Of a stretch of 64,000 nt of DNA, positions 9,015 through 18,217 are shown piece after piece. Within the stretch, counting starts at the first letter, position 1. Each line of letters starts with the position of its first letter. The notes under the pieces are model-generated. The model had not been told where the DNA came from and did not search any database. It saw only the letters and a list, made by a program, of their open reading frames with translations. The stretch is from SMBSF63 sp034003545 (GTDB lineage: Bacteria; Chloroflexota; Anaerolineae; Anaerolineales; Anaerolineaceae), in assembly GCA_964447155.1 (NCBI GenBank), contig CAYURM010000013.1:21364-85363 (forward strand), read 5' to 3'. Both the position numbers and the translations under genes were made by a program.

Positions 9015-10658
9015 TCACGGCGTATCCATCCCCAACCCCATCTCATCTGGCCGAATATCCCGCGACAACCCGTAAAACACCTGATAATCACCAATCACCT
9101 TTTCCTGCCAGCGCACACCCGCCGCTTCAAACTCTGTGCGCAAATACGCATTCAATGCCGGATGATTCGTGGTGATATACGCCAACTTTTCACTATCCGC
9201 TACCACATCGCGATACGGCGCATACCTGTCATCCCGGGTAGTGAAGCGCATATCCTCATGATACGGCAAGGCCGGAACAAAAATCACTTCCTCCTGCGAC
9301 AAAAATGCGGTTGGATATGCCACCCAGTAATTGCTGTACCCGCGGGTTTCCCCTTCTGCCTTCAGAAATTCAATCAGATCATCATTAAAATGATGATCCA
9401 CCACTGCCACCGCATCAAACTGGGTCGTGATCCCGGGCGGATAACGCAGCGCACATTGCAATGTACCCCACAGATGAAAACCCAGCACAAAGGCCACCAC
9501 AGCCGCCTGCCATTTTGGCTTCTTCACCAGCCGCTGCACACCGTCGGCTGCCGCAATGACCAGGATCATATACAAGGGCAGAAAGTACCTGCCGGAAGGG
9601 TCTACCCCAAACGGTGTAAACACAAACCCGGCCACTACGCTGATCCCCACCCCGGTCAACATCCATTTTTTCCAGCGTTCACCTTTTTCAGGCTTCCATC
9701 GCCAGAACCAGGCATACACCACCGCCCCCCAGAAAACCAGAATGAACGGCATCATCGGCAGTCCCAGCCAGCGCACCCCCCACGGCGGACGGAACCCCAG
9801 CAGTGCTGTCAAACCTAACAGCACAAAGTTAAACAGATGCTGCCCGGTCTGCACGATCCACGGTGTCTTTTCCACCGCCACAGCCGTCCCGAACAACTCA
9901 GCCATCAAGCGCGATGACCCGGTCTGGACCGCATAGATCAGCCACGGTGAAGCCCCGATCGCGATCCCCGCCGTTGCAGCCAGCACCAGCACAGTTTTTT
10001 GCCAGCCGCTGAACTTGACACGAAAACGCACAAAGATCGCCCACAGCATCACCACCCCGGCCGGCAGCGAATACACCAGGCTCAACCCATTCGCCCATAA
10101 GCCGCAGCCGGCAACAACACCCCACAGCAGCGCCAGCGCAGTTATTTTTGCATCCAGTCTCTTCTCTGGCAAGCCATCCGCCCGCCGGACCAGCACCATT
10201 CCCAGCGCCAGCACCAGATTGCCCAGCAGCAGCGCCTCGTTATATCCTCCCAGCGTGGCCGTCGTATACAGGGTTACATTTACCGTTGGAATCGCCAGGA
10301 AACAGGCGGCGATCAAACCATACTTCCATCCGCCAAAAGCCAGTTTCGCCACCCAGGCTGTCGTCCACATCACCAAAGCAAACAGCACAGTTTGCACCAC
10401 CCGGATCACCCATACCTGCTGGCCGAACAACGCAAACCCGCCCGCCACCATAAAGGCATCCAGGCTGCCCATATATACTTGACCATAGAAGAAAACCGGC
10501 AGCTCGCCCTGCAAAATATGGCGTGCCATTAACGCCACAATCGCTTCATCAGAATTAAACGGGATCACATCGGCAAACTGCAAAACAAGTTTCAGGCTTA
10601 CTGATACAATCAATAGCAGCACGCCATACATAATATTTTTGCGATGAGATGATGTCAT
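9015..10658 (-). CDS. GT-C fold membrane glycosyltransferase-like protein
   Basis: A polytopic protein of about 547 residues. The first loop reads DVIPFNSDEAIVALMARHIL and continues with GQVYMGSLDAFMVA, a signature shared by GT39-like proteins of unknown specificity. About eleven TM segments are followed by a long soluble C-terminus, from about residue 400, containing FNDDLIEFLKAEG. ATG at 10658 is preferred because GGCGGGAAA lies just upstream and TM1 then begins within ten residues; ATG at 10709 is an alternative. It is transcribed divergently from the gene at 10727, with about 70 bp between starts. No partner gene follows within 130 bp downstream. Confidence 0.72.
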   Translation of the reverse strand: MTSSHRKNIMYGVLLLIVSVSLKLVLQFADVIPFNSDEAIVALMARHILQGELPVFFYGQVYMGSLDAFMVAGGFALFGQQVWVIRVVQTVLFALVMWTTAWVAKLAFGGWKYGLIAACFLAIPTVNVTLYTTATLGGYNEALLLGNLVLALGMVLVRRADGLPEKRLDAKITALALLWGVVAGCGLWANGLSLVYSLPAGVVMLWAIFVRFRVKFSGWQKTVLVLAATAGIAIGASPWLIYAVQTGSSRLMAELFGTAVAVEKTPWIVQTGQHLFNFVLLGLTALLGFRPPWGVRWLGLPMMPFILVFWGAVVYAWFWRWKPEKGERWKKWMLTGVGISVVAGFVFTPFGVDPSGRYFLPLYMILVIAAADGVQRLVKKPKWQAAVVAFVLGFHLWGTLQCALRYPPGITTQFDAVAVVDHHFNDDLIEFLKAEGETRGYSNYWVAYPTAFLSQEEVIFVPALPYHEDMRFTTRDDRYAPYRDVVADSEKLAYITTNHPALNAYLRTEFEAAGVRWQEKVIGDYQVFYGLSRDIRPDEMGLGMDTP

Positions 10659-10726
10659 AATATTTCCCGCCAATCTTTTTGGGATAATTGTATCCACAAA
10701 AGACCGCATTTACAACCGGACAAGAG

Positions 10727-12055
10727 ATGAAACCCCTTTCCAGTCTTTCCAACCATCAAAAAAACACCCTCGCTCTGGTGATTGTCCTGATCCTGCTCAC
10801 GGTTTTGTACATGAGCAGCATTGCTGACGTCCCCTTTCATCCCGACGAAAGCACCTCCATCTTCATGTCAGACGACCTGGAAATCACGTTCACTGACCCG
10901 AAATCCCTGTTTTGGCAGCCTGGTCAAGTCGACAACCTTCGCCAGCACTACCGCAAGCTGGATCCGCCCACCTCGCGCACGATCATCGGCCTCAGCCGCC
11001 TCATCACCGGCCAGCCATCCCTCCCGGCGGACTGGGACTGGTCCCTCACCTGGCAGGAAAATAAGCAGGCCGGCGCCCTGCCTGCGCCAAACCTGCTCAC
11101 CGACAGCCGCATCGGCATCGCCCTTTTCTATCCTTTCAGCCTGCTGTTCTTCTATTTATCCGTCCACGAAATCACCGACCGCCTCACCGCCTGGCTTGCC
11201 ATGCTCTTTATGGCTGGCAACATGCTCGTACTTCTGCACACCCGCCGCGCCATGACAGAAAGCTTCATGTTATTCACCATCATCCTCTCCCTGTATTTTC
11301 TGGTGCATTTCCGTGAAAAACCCTGGCTGTCTGCCATCCCTGTCGCCCTTGCCCTGAATGCCAAACTTTCCGCTGCGCCCCTTGCCGCTGTGGGCGGTCT
11401 GGTTATCTTGCTCAGCGCCTTCCAAAACAAGTGGCTGGTGAAAAAATGGATCACCCAGCTTGCCGCTTATGGGCTGGTCATCCTCTTGCTGTGCCTCATT
11501 CTCAACCCTTTCCTGTGGGCGCATCCCGTCTCTGCCGCCAGGTCTGCATGGGAGTCCCGTCTGGAATTGACCGAACGCCAGGTAGCGACTGTCGCTGAAG
11601 TCAGCCCGGAACAGGTGCTTGACAGCGTCCCCAAACGCATCGGTAACCTCATCGCCCACCTCTTCTTCACCCCGCCTGCCATCGCCGACGTTGCCAACTA
11701 TCTGGATGAAACTGCCCAGTCCGCAGGACGCTATCTTGCCCATCCTTTGCACAGCCTGGGGCGCGGTCCCGTTGCAGCCAGCCTGGCACTGATCCTGTCA
11801 CTTGTGGGGTTCATCTTTTCCCTGCTTGACCTCATCCGCACCAAATCCCCGCCCCTGCTCATTTTCTTCCTCTCCGGCCTTGCCCAAATTGCTGCCATTC
11901 TGCTCCTCGTTCCCCTGCCCTTCCAGCGGTACATCCTCCCAACAGTACCCTTTGCCTGCTTCTGGCTGGCCTATGCCATCGCCACATTTGTCAATGGCAT
12001 TGCCGCAGCCATCCAACAAAAACGTTCCACGCCACAAACGCAGCATGGAACGTAA
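10727..12055 (+). CDS. GT-C fold (GT39/PMT-like) membrane glycosyltransferase
   Basis: A polytopic protein of about 442 residues. The first extracytoplasmic loop contains VPFHPDESTSIFMS, an acidic DE motif of GT39-like enzymes, and further on HTRRAMTESFMLF matches the conserved second loop of PMT-type proteins. It is the only plus-strand member of this eight-gene membrane cluster and is divergent from the gene at 9015-10658. ATG at 10727 was chosen over an upstream TTG (10688) because the membrane segment follows directly, but the SD is weak. Its last codons lie inside a hairpin (12022-12053) that may terminate the convergent gene. Confidence 0.72.
   Translation: MKPLSSLSNHQKNTLALVIVLILLTVLYMSSIADVPFHPDESTSIFMSDDLEITFTDPKSLFWQPGQVDNLRQHYRKLDPPTSRTIIGLSRLITGQPSLPADWDWSLTWQENKQAGALPAPNLLTDSRIGIALFYPFSLLFFYLSVHEITDRLTAWLAMLFMAGNMLVLLHTRRAMTESFMLFTIILSLYFLVHFREKPWLSAIPVALALNAKLSAAPLAAVGGLVILLSAFQNKWLVKKWITQLAAYGLVILLLCLILNPFLWAHPVSAARSAWESRLELTERQVATVAEVSPEQVLDSVPKRIGNLIAHLFFTPPAIADVANYLDETAQSAGRYLAHPLHSLGRGPVAASLALILSLVGFIFSLLDLIRTKSPPLLIFFLSGLAQIAAILLLVPLPFQRYILPTVPFACFWLAYAIATFVNGIAAAIQQKRSTPQTQHGT
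12022..12053 (-). terminator. Terminator hairpin for the GNAT-like gene
   Basis: A perfect 8-bp inverted repeat, ACGTTCCA (12022-12029) and TGGAACGT (12046-12053), is followed on the minus strand by TTTTG. It lies inside the 3' end of the convergent plus-strand membrane gene and could terminate transcription of the minus-strand gene ending at 12116. Confidence 0.4.
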
Positions 12056-12115
12056 AAATCAACACCTTTTTCAACAACACGCCGCTTCTTAACTTGTTAG
12101 CGGGAGCATGAAGAT

Positions 12116-13243
12116 TTATATTTCGCGCCCATATACCCGATAGGTCTTGTACGGCTCTGCCCCCAGGGCGGCCATATCCTTCCGCATCTGCACAGCCGTA
12201 TCCGCAATCTGGATCATCTCGGCATGTTCAAACCCGTAATCCTTGATCGTCTTCTCAATTTCAGAATACAGCAAGGCATTCCCCCCGCTGCCGTAATACT
12301 CCGGTAAAACAGCTGCGCCATTCAGTGCCACCGATTTCGCCCGTTTCAATCCAACCAACAGATCCACCAGCGCCCACGGTGTCAACCTGCCCTTGGCCCG
12401 CTGCAATTGAGGCGACAAATCAGGAAAAGCTAAAATAAATCCAATGATCCGATCATTTTTCATAATGAATTTAACCAGGCGGGGATCAATCACGGCAATC
12501 AGAGAATCCAGCAAGAACTGAATTTCCTTCTTGCTCAGCGGGTAATACTCCCAGTTATTAATAAAGGTAGCATTGTATAGATCACCAAACTCTTCGAGAT
12601 ACCTCTTCAAGTCGCGTTTTGAGGTGAAATCCTTGATCCTCATATACCCGCGTTCCTGCACCCGCCTGGCAACCTCTGCCGCTTTCTCCGTGAGATGCAA
12701 ATTTTCCTGAACCAAATGAAAAGAAATGAAATCGACTTCCTTTACAAAACCAGCCCCCTCCATCAAAGCAGGATAATAATCAAAATTGTAGGGCACCATC
12801 GTCATCATCTGCCGGTATTCAAATCCATCGATCAAAATCCCGTATCCATCAAAAGAACAGAATCCTTTTGGCCCGACCACCCGGCTCAATCCGCGATTGC
12901 GTGCCCATGCGAACCCTGCCTCAAACAAAGCGTTTGCTGCTTCCTGATCATTCACACAATCAAACAGGGTAAATTGTGCCTGATTTTTTTTGTGGTACGC
13001 ATTGAAAGGTTTATGTTCAAAAACAGCCATCTGTCCCACTGTCTTTCCATCCCGTTCAGCTACCAGAAAATCAGCATCGGAACGTTCATAAAGCGGATGT
13101 TTGTCCCTGTTCATCATCACGCGAATATCACTGCGGAATGGCGGCACCCACTGCGGGCAATCCGCATACAGCTCAAAAGGAAATTCAATAAAACATTTTA
13201 CTTGCGCTTTGGAATCGGTATCAACCAGATGAACATTAATCAT
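12116..13243 (-). CDS. GNAT-like acyltransferase family protein
   Basis: A soluble protein of 375 residues. Segments such as WVPPFRSDIRVMMNRDKHPLYE, ADFLVAERDGKTVGQMAVFE and the later FIMKNDRIIGFILAFPDLS are typical of two-lobed GNAT-fold proteins found in many phyla. These are annotated as N-acetyltransferases, and their substrates are mostly unknown (family knowledge). ATG at 13243 has GGAGT eight bases upstream. The gene stands alone between a convergent membrane-protein gene and the divergent YyaL-type gene. The canonical Q/R-x-x-G-x-G/A acetyl-CoA loop is not obvious, so enzyme activity is uncertain. Confidence 0.6.
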   Translation of the reverse strand: MINVHLVDTDSKAQVKCFIEFPFELYADCPQWVPPFRSDIRVMMNRDKHPLYERSDADFLVAERDGKTVGQMAVFEHKPFNAYHKKNQAQFTLFDCVNDQEAANALFEAGFAWARNRGLSRVVGPKGFCSFDGYGILIDGFEYRQMMTMVPYNFDYYPALMEGAGFVKEVDFISFHLVQENLHLTEKAAEVARRVQERGYMRIKDFTSKRDLKRYLEEFGDLYNATFINNWEYYPLSKKEIQFLLDSLIAVIDPRLVKFIMKNDRIIGFILAFPDLSPQLQRAKGRLTPWALVDLLVGLKRAKSVALNGAAVLPEYYGSGGNALLYSEIEKTIKDYGFEHAEMIQIADTAVQMRKDMAALGAEPYKTYRVYGREI

Positions 13244-13398
13244 TGGGTTACTCCTTGATCAAAATAAAAAACAAGAATAAAAACATCACCAAAAAGTATA
13301 CACGATTCAAACAAAATCGTCGTTCCCATTTTCACTCTTCGATATGCTAAAATTAATATCTATTTTATAAAAATTGTCAAATGATACGGAGCAAACCA

Positions 13399-15447
13399 AT
13401 GCCCAATCAACTGATTAACGAAACCTCACCCTATCTCCTTCAGCATGCCGAAAATCCAGTGAATTGGCTGCCCTGGAATGATGCCGCTCTGGAAACTGCA
13501 AAAACCCAAAACAAACCCATTTTCCTCAGCATCGGATACGCGGCCTGCCACTGGTGCCACGTCATGGCACACGAGTCATTTGAAGACCCCAAAATCGCAG
13601 AACTCCTCAACACCCATTTCATCCCCATCAAAGTCGACCGGGAAGAGCGCCCGGACCTGGATTCGATTTACATGTCCGCCGTCGTCGCCATGACCGGCCA
13701 GGGCGGCTGGCCGATGAGTGTTTTCCTCACACCGGACGGAGAGCCTTTCTACGGCGGCACCTATTTCCCGCCCGCCCCCCGCCACGGGCTGCCCTCTTTC
13801 CGGGAAGTGTTGCGCAGTATTACAGAGGCCTGGAAAAGCAATCAATCACAACTGGAAAATTCTGCCAAAACATTGAAGGACCATATCCAGCAAAACCAGA
13901 CCTGGACAGCATCCGCCGGCCCGCTCGCAGAGAATGCCAAACTGCATGAAGCAGCAGATATCATCATCAACAGTGTTGACCGGCAAAATGGCGGATGGGG
14001 ATCAGCGCCAAAATTCCCCGCTCCCATGACCCTGGATTTTCTACTTTTACAACACTTAAATGGACATCCCCATGCTCTCAGTCCTGCCACGCTCACCTTG
14101 AACCAAATGCAAAAAGGCGGTATCTATGATCTTGTCGGCGGCGGATTTCACCGTTATGCCACCGACAGCGCCTGGCTGATCCCCCATTTTGAAAAAATGC
14201 TCTACGATAATGCCCAGCTTGCCGCCGCCTACCTGCATGCCCATCTCATCACGGGCGATCTGTCCTTCCGCCGAACTTGTGAAGAAACCCTTGATTTTCT
14301 CATTCGCGAAATGCGCCACCCCGGAGGCGGCTTCTTCAGCAGTCTCGATGCGGATTCTGATGGTCAGGAAGGCAAGTTTTATCTCTGGTTGCCGGCAGAA
14401 ATTCACGCAGCGCTATCGCAGCATCCCCGCCTTGAAGATCTGATCCTTGACATATATACCATCACGCCATCCGGCAATTTCGAAGGCCAAACCATCCTGC
14501 GCAGAAGCGCCGAACTGAATGAATTGGCTCAGCGCCGACAAACGCCCCTGCCTGTCCTCCTCTCCCAATTAGACGCAGCCCATACCATGCTGCGCGAGTT
14601 CCGTTCCCGCCGGGTACACCCGGGCACGGACGACAAAATCCTCACCGCCTGGAATGCCCTCACTTTGCGCGCATTCGCTGAAGCCGCCCGCTATCTGCAC
14701 CGCCAGGATTACCTCGACATTGCCGAACAAAATGCAGAATTCCTCCTCGCTGAACTGCATTCCGCTGGCCGATTAAAGCGCTCCTGGCGTGAAGGCCAGA
14801 CTCGTCAGGACGCCTTTCTCGAAGATTACGCTGCTTTGATCGTGGCATTGCTCTCTTTATACCAATCATCCCCCAGGCAAAAATGGTATCAAGCCGCCCT
14901 GGAACTTGCGCAGGAAATGATTGATGGATACCAATCCCCGGATGGGAGTTTTTACACCACCCGCCACGATCAGCAGGATGTCATCTTCCGTCCCCTGGAA
15001 ATCCAGGACAACGTCACCCCTTCAGGCAATGCCCTGGCTGCGCAGGCATTCGCCATGCTCGCCAGCTATGCAAATCGTACAGACTGGCAGCGCATCGCCG
15101 AAAATTTACTGGCCTCTGCACAAGCATACAGCCTGCAGTACCCTGCCAGCTTTTCCTACTGGCTGCAAGTGCTCGACTTTACAGCCCGGACCGGTGACCA
15201 ACTTGCCCTCCTCCTGCCAGAAAACGTTGACCCGCCCGCCTGGATCCCGGAAATTCTGTGGGCAAAGTATCGTCCTGCGCTGCTCTTTGCCCAGTCAACC
15301 TTCCCGCCAACCCAGCCCTCCCCCGCCTTGCTTCAATTCCGCCCGCTGGAGCATGATCTGCCGACGCTGTACCTGTGTCATGGCACAACCTGCCTGCCTG
15401 CCATCACCACCCAAGACGCCCTTCAAGAGCATCTCCGTAAAATTTAA
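13399..15447 (+). CDS. YyaL/SSP411-type thioredoxin-domain protein
   Basis: About 682 residues, the usual length of the YyaL/spermatogenesis-associated protein 20 family. It has an N-terminal thioredoxin-like domain (ETSPYLLQHAENPVNW, then GYAACHWCHVMAHESF with a CxxC pair, then KVDREERPDLD and GGWPMSVFLTPDG). A long alpha/alpha-toroid region related to N-acylglucosamine 2-epimerases follows, with GGFHRYATDSAWLIPHFEKMLYD and DDKILTAWNAL. The biochemical function is not established for the family. ATG at 13399 was chosen because ACGGAG lies upstream, rather than the ATG at 13381. The 155-bp region upstream is AT-rich and contains TAAAAT (13348-13353) as a possible -10. Confidence 0.88.
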   Translation: MPNQLINETSPYLLQHAENPVNWLPWNDAALETAKTQNKPIFLSIGYAACHWCHVMAHESFEDPKIAELLNTHFIPIKVDREERPDLDSIYMSAVVAMTGQGGWPMSVFLTPDGEPFYGGTYFPPAPRHGLPSFREVLRSITEAWKSNQSQLENSAKTLKDHIQQNQTWTASAGPLAENAKLHEAADIIINSVDRQNGGWGSAPKFPAPMTLDFLLLQHLNGHPHALSPATLTLNQMQKGGIYDLVGGGFHRYATDSAWLIPHFEKMLYDNAQLAAAYLHAHLITGDLSFRRTCEETLDFLIREMRHPGGGFFSSLDADSDGQEGKFYLWLPAEIHAALSQHPRLEDLILDIYTITPSGNFEGQTILRRSAELNELAQRRQTPLPVLLSQLDAAHTMLREFRSRRVHPGTDDKILTAWNALTLRAFAEAARYLHRQDYLDIAEQNAEFLLAELHSAGRLKRSWREGQTRQDAFLEDYAALIVALLSLYQSSPRQKWYQAALELAQEMIDGYQSPDGSFYTTRHDQQDVIFRPLEIQDNVTPSGNALAAQAFAMLASYANRTDWQRIAENLLASAQAYSLQYPASFSYWLQVLDFTARTGDQLALLLPENVDPPAWIPEILWAKYRPALLFAQSTFPPTQPSPALLQFRPLEHDLPTLYLCHGTTCLPAITTQDALQEHLRKI

Positions 15448-15508
15448 AGAATATTTTGACGCATTACTGGATAAGAAAGTATAATGGGGAGCAATACTGG
15501 AGGTGTAC

Positions 15509-16786
15509 ATGGAAAAATTTATCATCGAAGGTGGATACCCGTTAAGCGGTGAAGTCACCCCCTCAGGAAACAAGAATGCCGCCCTTCCGCTTCTGGCGGC
15601 CTGCTTGTTATCCGACGAACCTGTCACGCTGCACAACGTTCCCCAAATTCTGGATGTGAAATCCATGCGCTCGTTAATTGCGAGCCTCGGCGTGGTCATA
15701 GACGACATCGATCCACACACCTGGCGCATTCATGCCAAAAACATCCAGCCTGGAAAGCTTGATCCCGATTTATGCTGTAAAATCCGCGCATCGATCCTGC
15801 TTGCCGGGCCGCTTACTGCCCGGTGTGGGGAACTGCATCTGCCCCCGCCCGGCGGTGATGTCATCGGACGCCGCCGTGTCGATACCCACATCTTCGCTCT
15901 GGAAAAACTCGGCGCGCGGGTCAACTATGATAACCGTCTCTTCAATTTCTATTCCGATGGCCTGCATGGCGCAGACATCCTCCTGGATGAAGCCAGTGTA
16001 ACCGCCACCGAAAACGCGATTATGGCTGCGGTAACCGCCAGGGGGGACTCGATCCTCCGCAATGCCGCCTCTGAACCGCATATCCAGGACCTTTGTCTGC
16101 TCCTCAATCATCTGGGAGCAAAGATTGAAAACATCGGCTCAAACACCCTGCACATTCAGGGCGTGCCCAAACTGCACGGCGGTGAATTTACCATTGGCCC
16201 TGACTATCTGGAAGTGGTCAGCTTCATCGGCGCTGCGGCAGTCACCAAAGGCGAGATCCGCATCCGCAATGCCGGCCCCCAGCATCTCAATATGGTACGC
16301 CTGGTGCTCGGCCGTCTGGGTGTCGACATTCTCATCGATGGCGAAGACATCATTGTCCCCGCTGACCAGCGCCTGGAAGTAGAACCTGATCTCGGCGACG
16401 TCATTCCCGAGATCAGCGTGATGCCCTGGCCGGCCTTCCCCACCGATCTGATGAGCATTGCTATCGTGATTGCTACCCAGTCCAAAGGCACTGTCCTCTT
16501 CCACGACTGGATGTACCCCAGCCGCATGTTCTTCACCGACAAGCTGGCTGGCATGGGCGCAAAAATCGTGCTGTGTGACCCGCACCGCTGCATTGTACAG
16601 GGCCCCAGCCGCCTCCTCGGCGAAAATATGGACAGTCCCGATATCCGCGCCGGTATGGCGCTCTTGCTGGCTGCCCTCTCCGCCAAAGGAGAATCCACCA
16701 TCCGCAACATCGGCCAAATCGACCGCGGCTATGAAAACGTAGAACAAAAACTCACCCAACTTGGCGCTCATATCATCCGCAAATAA
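15509..16786 (+). CDS. murA: UDP-N-acetylglucosamine 1-carboxyvinyltransferase (MurA), Asp variant
   Basis: This 425-residue enzyme transfers enolpyruvate from PEP to UDP-GlcNAc, the first committed step of peptidoglycan synthesis. Supporting motifs are the N-terminal SGNKNAALPLLAA with Lys22, LPPPGGDVIGRRRVDTH in the active-site loop, PHIQDLCLLLNHLGA, PGPDYLEV-like GPDYLEVVSFIG, and PTDLMS near the catalytic aspartate. The loop residue that is Cys115 in Escherichia coli is Asp117 here (GAT at 15857-15859). Cys-to-Asp enzymes are known in mycobacteria and chlamydiae and are insensitive to fosfomycin. ATG at 15509 has GGAGG five bases upstream; the in-frame GTG at 15503 overlaps that site. A strong terminator follows. 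Confidence 0.93.
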   Translation: MEKFIIEGGYPLSGEVTPSGNKNAALPLLAACLLSDEPVTLHNVPQILDVKSMRSLIASLGVVIDDIDPHTWRIHAKNIQPGKLDPDLCCKIRASILLAGPLTARCGELHLPPPGGDVIGRRRVDTHIFALEKLGARVNYDNRLFNFYSDGLHGADILLDEASVTATENAIMAAVTARGDSILRNAASEPHIQDLCLLLNHLGAKIENIGSNTLHIQGVPKLHGGEFTIGPDYLEVVSFIGAAAVTKGEIRIRNAGPQHLNMVRLVLGRLGVDILIDGEDIIVPADQRLEVEPDLGDVIPEISVMPWPAFPTDLMSIAIVIATQSKGTVLFHDWMYPSRMFFTDKLAGMGAKIVLCDPHRCIVQGPSRLLGENMDSPDIRAGMALLLAALSAKGESTIRNIGQIDRGYENVEQKLTQLGAHIIRK

Positions 16787-16810
16787 GCGTTTTGCCTATT
16801 CATAAAAAAA

Positions 16811-16847
16811 ACAGGGATGGGCTTTTCATAGCCCATCCCTGTTTTTA
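16811..16847 (+). terminator. Intrinsic terminator after murA
   Basis: A perfect 12-bp stem, ACAGGGATGGGC (16811-16822) with GCCCATCCCTGT (16831-16842), has an 8-nt loop and is followed by TTTTTATTT. The A-run before the stem means it could also act on the minus strand. Confidence 0.9.
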
Positions 16848-16849
16848 TT

Positions 16850-16935
16850 TAACTTGAGTTGCGTTAATGGTAGTAACGACTTTAGTCGTTATAAACCCGC
16901 ATCAATTCAGCATTGAAGAATTCATTCATCCCTAC
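16850..16935 (+). repeat. REP/BIME-like element, copy A
   Basis: The left unit is GTAG (16870-16873) followed by the hairpin AACGAC-TTTA-GTCGTT. The right unit is an inverted, degenerate hairpin GAAGAATTCATTC that ends in CTAC (16932-16935). The leader AACTTGAGTTGCGTTAAT before GTAG matches the copy near 51790. The GTAG foot beside a short hairpin is the hallmark of REP elements mobilised by RAYT transposases (family knowledge). No RAYT gene is in this window. Confidence 0.6.
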
Positions 16936-17009
16936 CCTCATCATTGCTGCAGGACCCGCCATTCAGCTTCGTGATCATACCCATACTGACGCAGGGGGCA
17001 GTTTGCAAT

Positions 17010-17357
17010 CTATCCGTTTTCTGCCACGGTCGCCAGGAAATCATCCACCATTCGGCGCAGCATTCCTTCCGGCAAAGCGCCAGTTTGGCGATGCACCACA
17101 TTCCCGCCGCTCACAAAAAGCATCGTCGGAATACCCTGCACATTGTATTCTTTCGCCCATTTCGCATCTTTATCTGTATCCACCTTTGCCACAATCAGCT
17201 TCCCGGCATATTCCGCGGCAAACTTCTTTAAAGTCGGTGCAATCATCCGGCACGGGCCGCACCATTCTGCCCAGAAATCAACAATCACTGGTAATTCAGA
17301 CTTTAATACCTTTTCTTCAAAATCAGCATCGCTCACTGCAATAGGTTCTGTCAACAT
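17010..17357 (-). CDS. trxA: Thioredoxin
   Basis: A 115-residue single-domain thioredoxin, normal length for the family. It has the redox motif DFWAEWCGPCRM, the KVDTDKD strand and the cis-proline loop GIPTMLF. It is a general thiol-disulfide reductant in the cytoplasm; no signal peptide is present. ATG at 17357 has GAGGAGATT upstream and gives a standard N-terminus; longer readings add a tail not seen in the family. It lies 127 bp downstream of the response-regulator gene, and the AT-rich gap (17358-17484) probably holds its own promoter. A REP-like element follows its stop. Confidence 0.92.
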   Translation of the reverse strand: MLTEPIAVSDADFEEKVLKSELPVIVDFWAEWCGPCRMIAPTLKKFAAEYAGKLIVAKVDTDKDAKWAKEYNVQGIPTMLFVSGGNVVHRQTGALPEGMLRRMVDDFLATVAENG

Positions 17358-17484
17358 ATACAATCTCCTCATTTTCTCTTCACGAATAATCATTTGTTAC
17401 GAGCCTGATCAACAAACAAAATCCATTTTACCACAATATACATTATATTTATATAAGAAATCAATCTATCTAATCACTCACCCG

Positions 17485-18216
17485 CTATTCATCTTCCTGA
17501 TTTCGGCGGTAATCCACAAAACGATACCCCACACCCCGCTCGGTAAGGATATATTTCGGATCAGACGAATCCACCTCCAGCTTCTGGCGCAGGTAATTGA
17601 CATACAACCGCACATAATGCGGTTCATCCCGATATTCATACCCCCAAACTTTGGACAGAATCTGATCATACGTCATCACCCACCCGGCATTCTGCACCAA
17701 ATGATATAAAAGACGGTACTCGGTCGGACGCAGCTTCACCAGCTCGCCGTCCACCCACACCTCGCGCCGGCCAAAGTCCAACTGCAAGCGGTCATCAACC
17801 TCAATCACATCATGCGTACTGATCGGACTGGCAATCTCTGTCCGCCGCAGCACCGCCTTCACCCTGCTCACCAGCTCACGCGGAGAAAAGGGTTTGGTGA
17901 TGTAATCATCCGCCCCCAGCTCTAACCCTTGCACGCGGTCATCTTCTTCGCCTTTGGCCGTCAGCATGATCACCGGAACCGTACTCACCTCCCGCACAGT
18001 CTTCAAAATCTCAAACCCGTCAATATCTGGCAGCATCACATCCAGCAAAACCAGATCGGGCATCTTGTCACGGATCAGATTGATCGCCTGCATCCCTCTG
18101 TAGGCTTCCAATACCTGAAACCCGTCATACTCCAAATTCAACCGGATGAAACGAGCCATCCGTTCCTCATCGTCTACCACCAGAATGACACGATTAGCAA
18201 ATGAATCATCAACCAT
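17485..18216 (-). CDS. OmpR/PhoB-family response regulator (orphan)
   Basis: This 243-residue two-domain regulator has an N-terminal receiver (ILVVDDEERMARF, phosphoacceptor Asp in LVLLDVMLPD, Thr in MLTAKGE, Lys in DDYITKPFSPREL). A C-terminal winged helix of the OmpR class follows, with LRPTEYRLLYHLVQNAG, YVNYLRQKLE and LTERGVGYRFV. No histidine kinase gene is nearby. Instead it ends a minus-strand run encoding a Ser/Thr kinase, a phosphatase and an FHA protein. ATG at 18216 has GGGAG upstream and begins one base after the preceding stop, so co-expression is likely. The longer reading to 18276 lies inside the neighbouring gene. Confidence 0.9.
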   Translation of the reverse strand: MVDDSFANRVILVVDDEERMARFIRLNLEYDGFQVLEAYRGMQAINLIRDKMPDLVLLDVMLPDIDGFEILKTVREVSTVPVIMLTAKGEEDDRVQGLELGADDYITKPFSPRELVSRVKAVLRRTEIASPISTHDVIEVDDRLQLDFGRREVWVDGELVKLRPTEYRLLYHLVQNAGWVMTYDQILSKVWGYEYRDEPHYVRLYVNYLRQKLEVDSSDPKYILTERGVGYRFVDYRRNQEDE

Positions 18217-18217
18217 T

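Noticed and set aside
17485..18216. Two-component pair including a histidine kinase
   Set aside because: No kinase with H-box and HATPase motifs is encoded within the window; the regulator is an orphan here.
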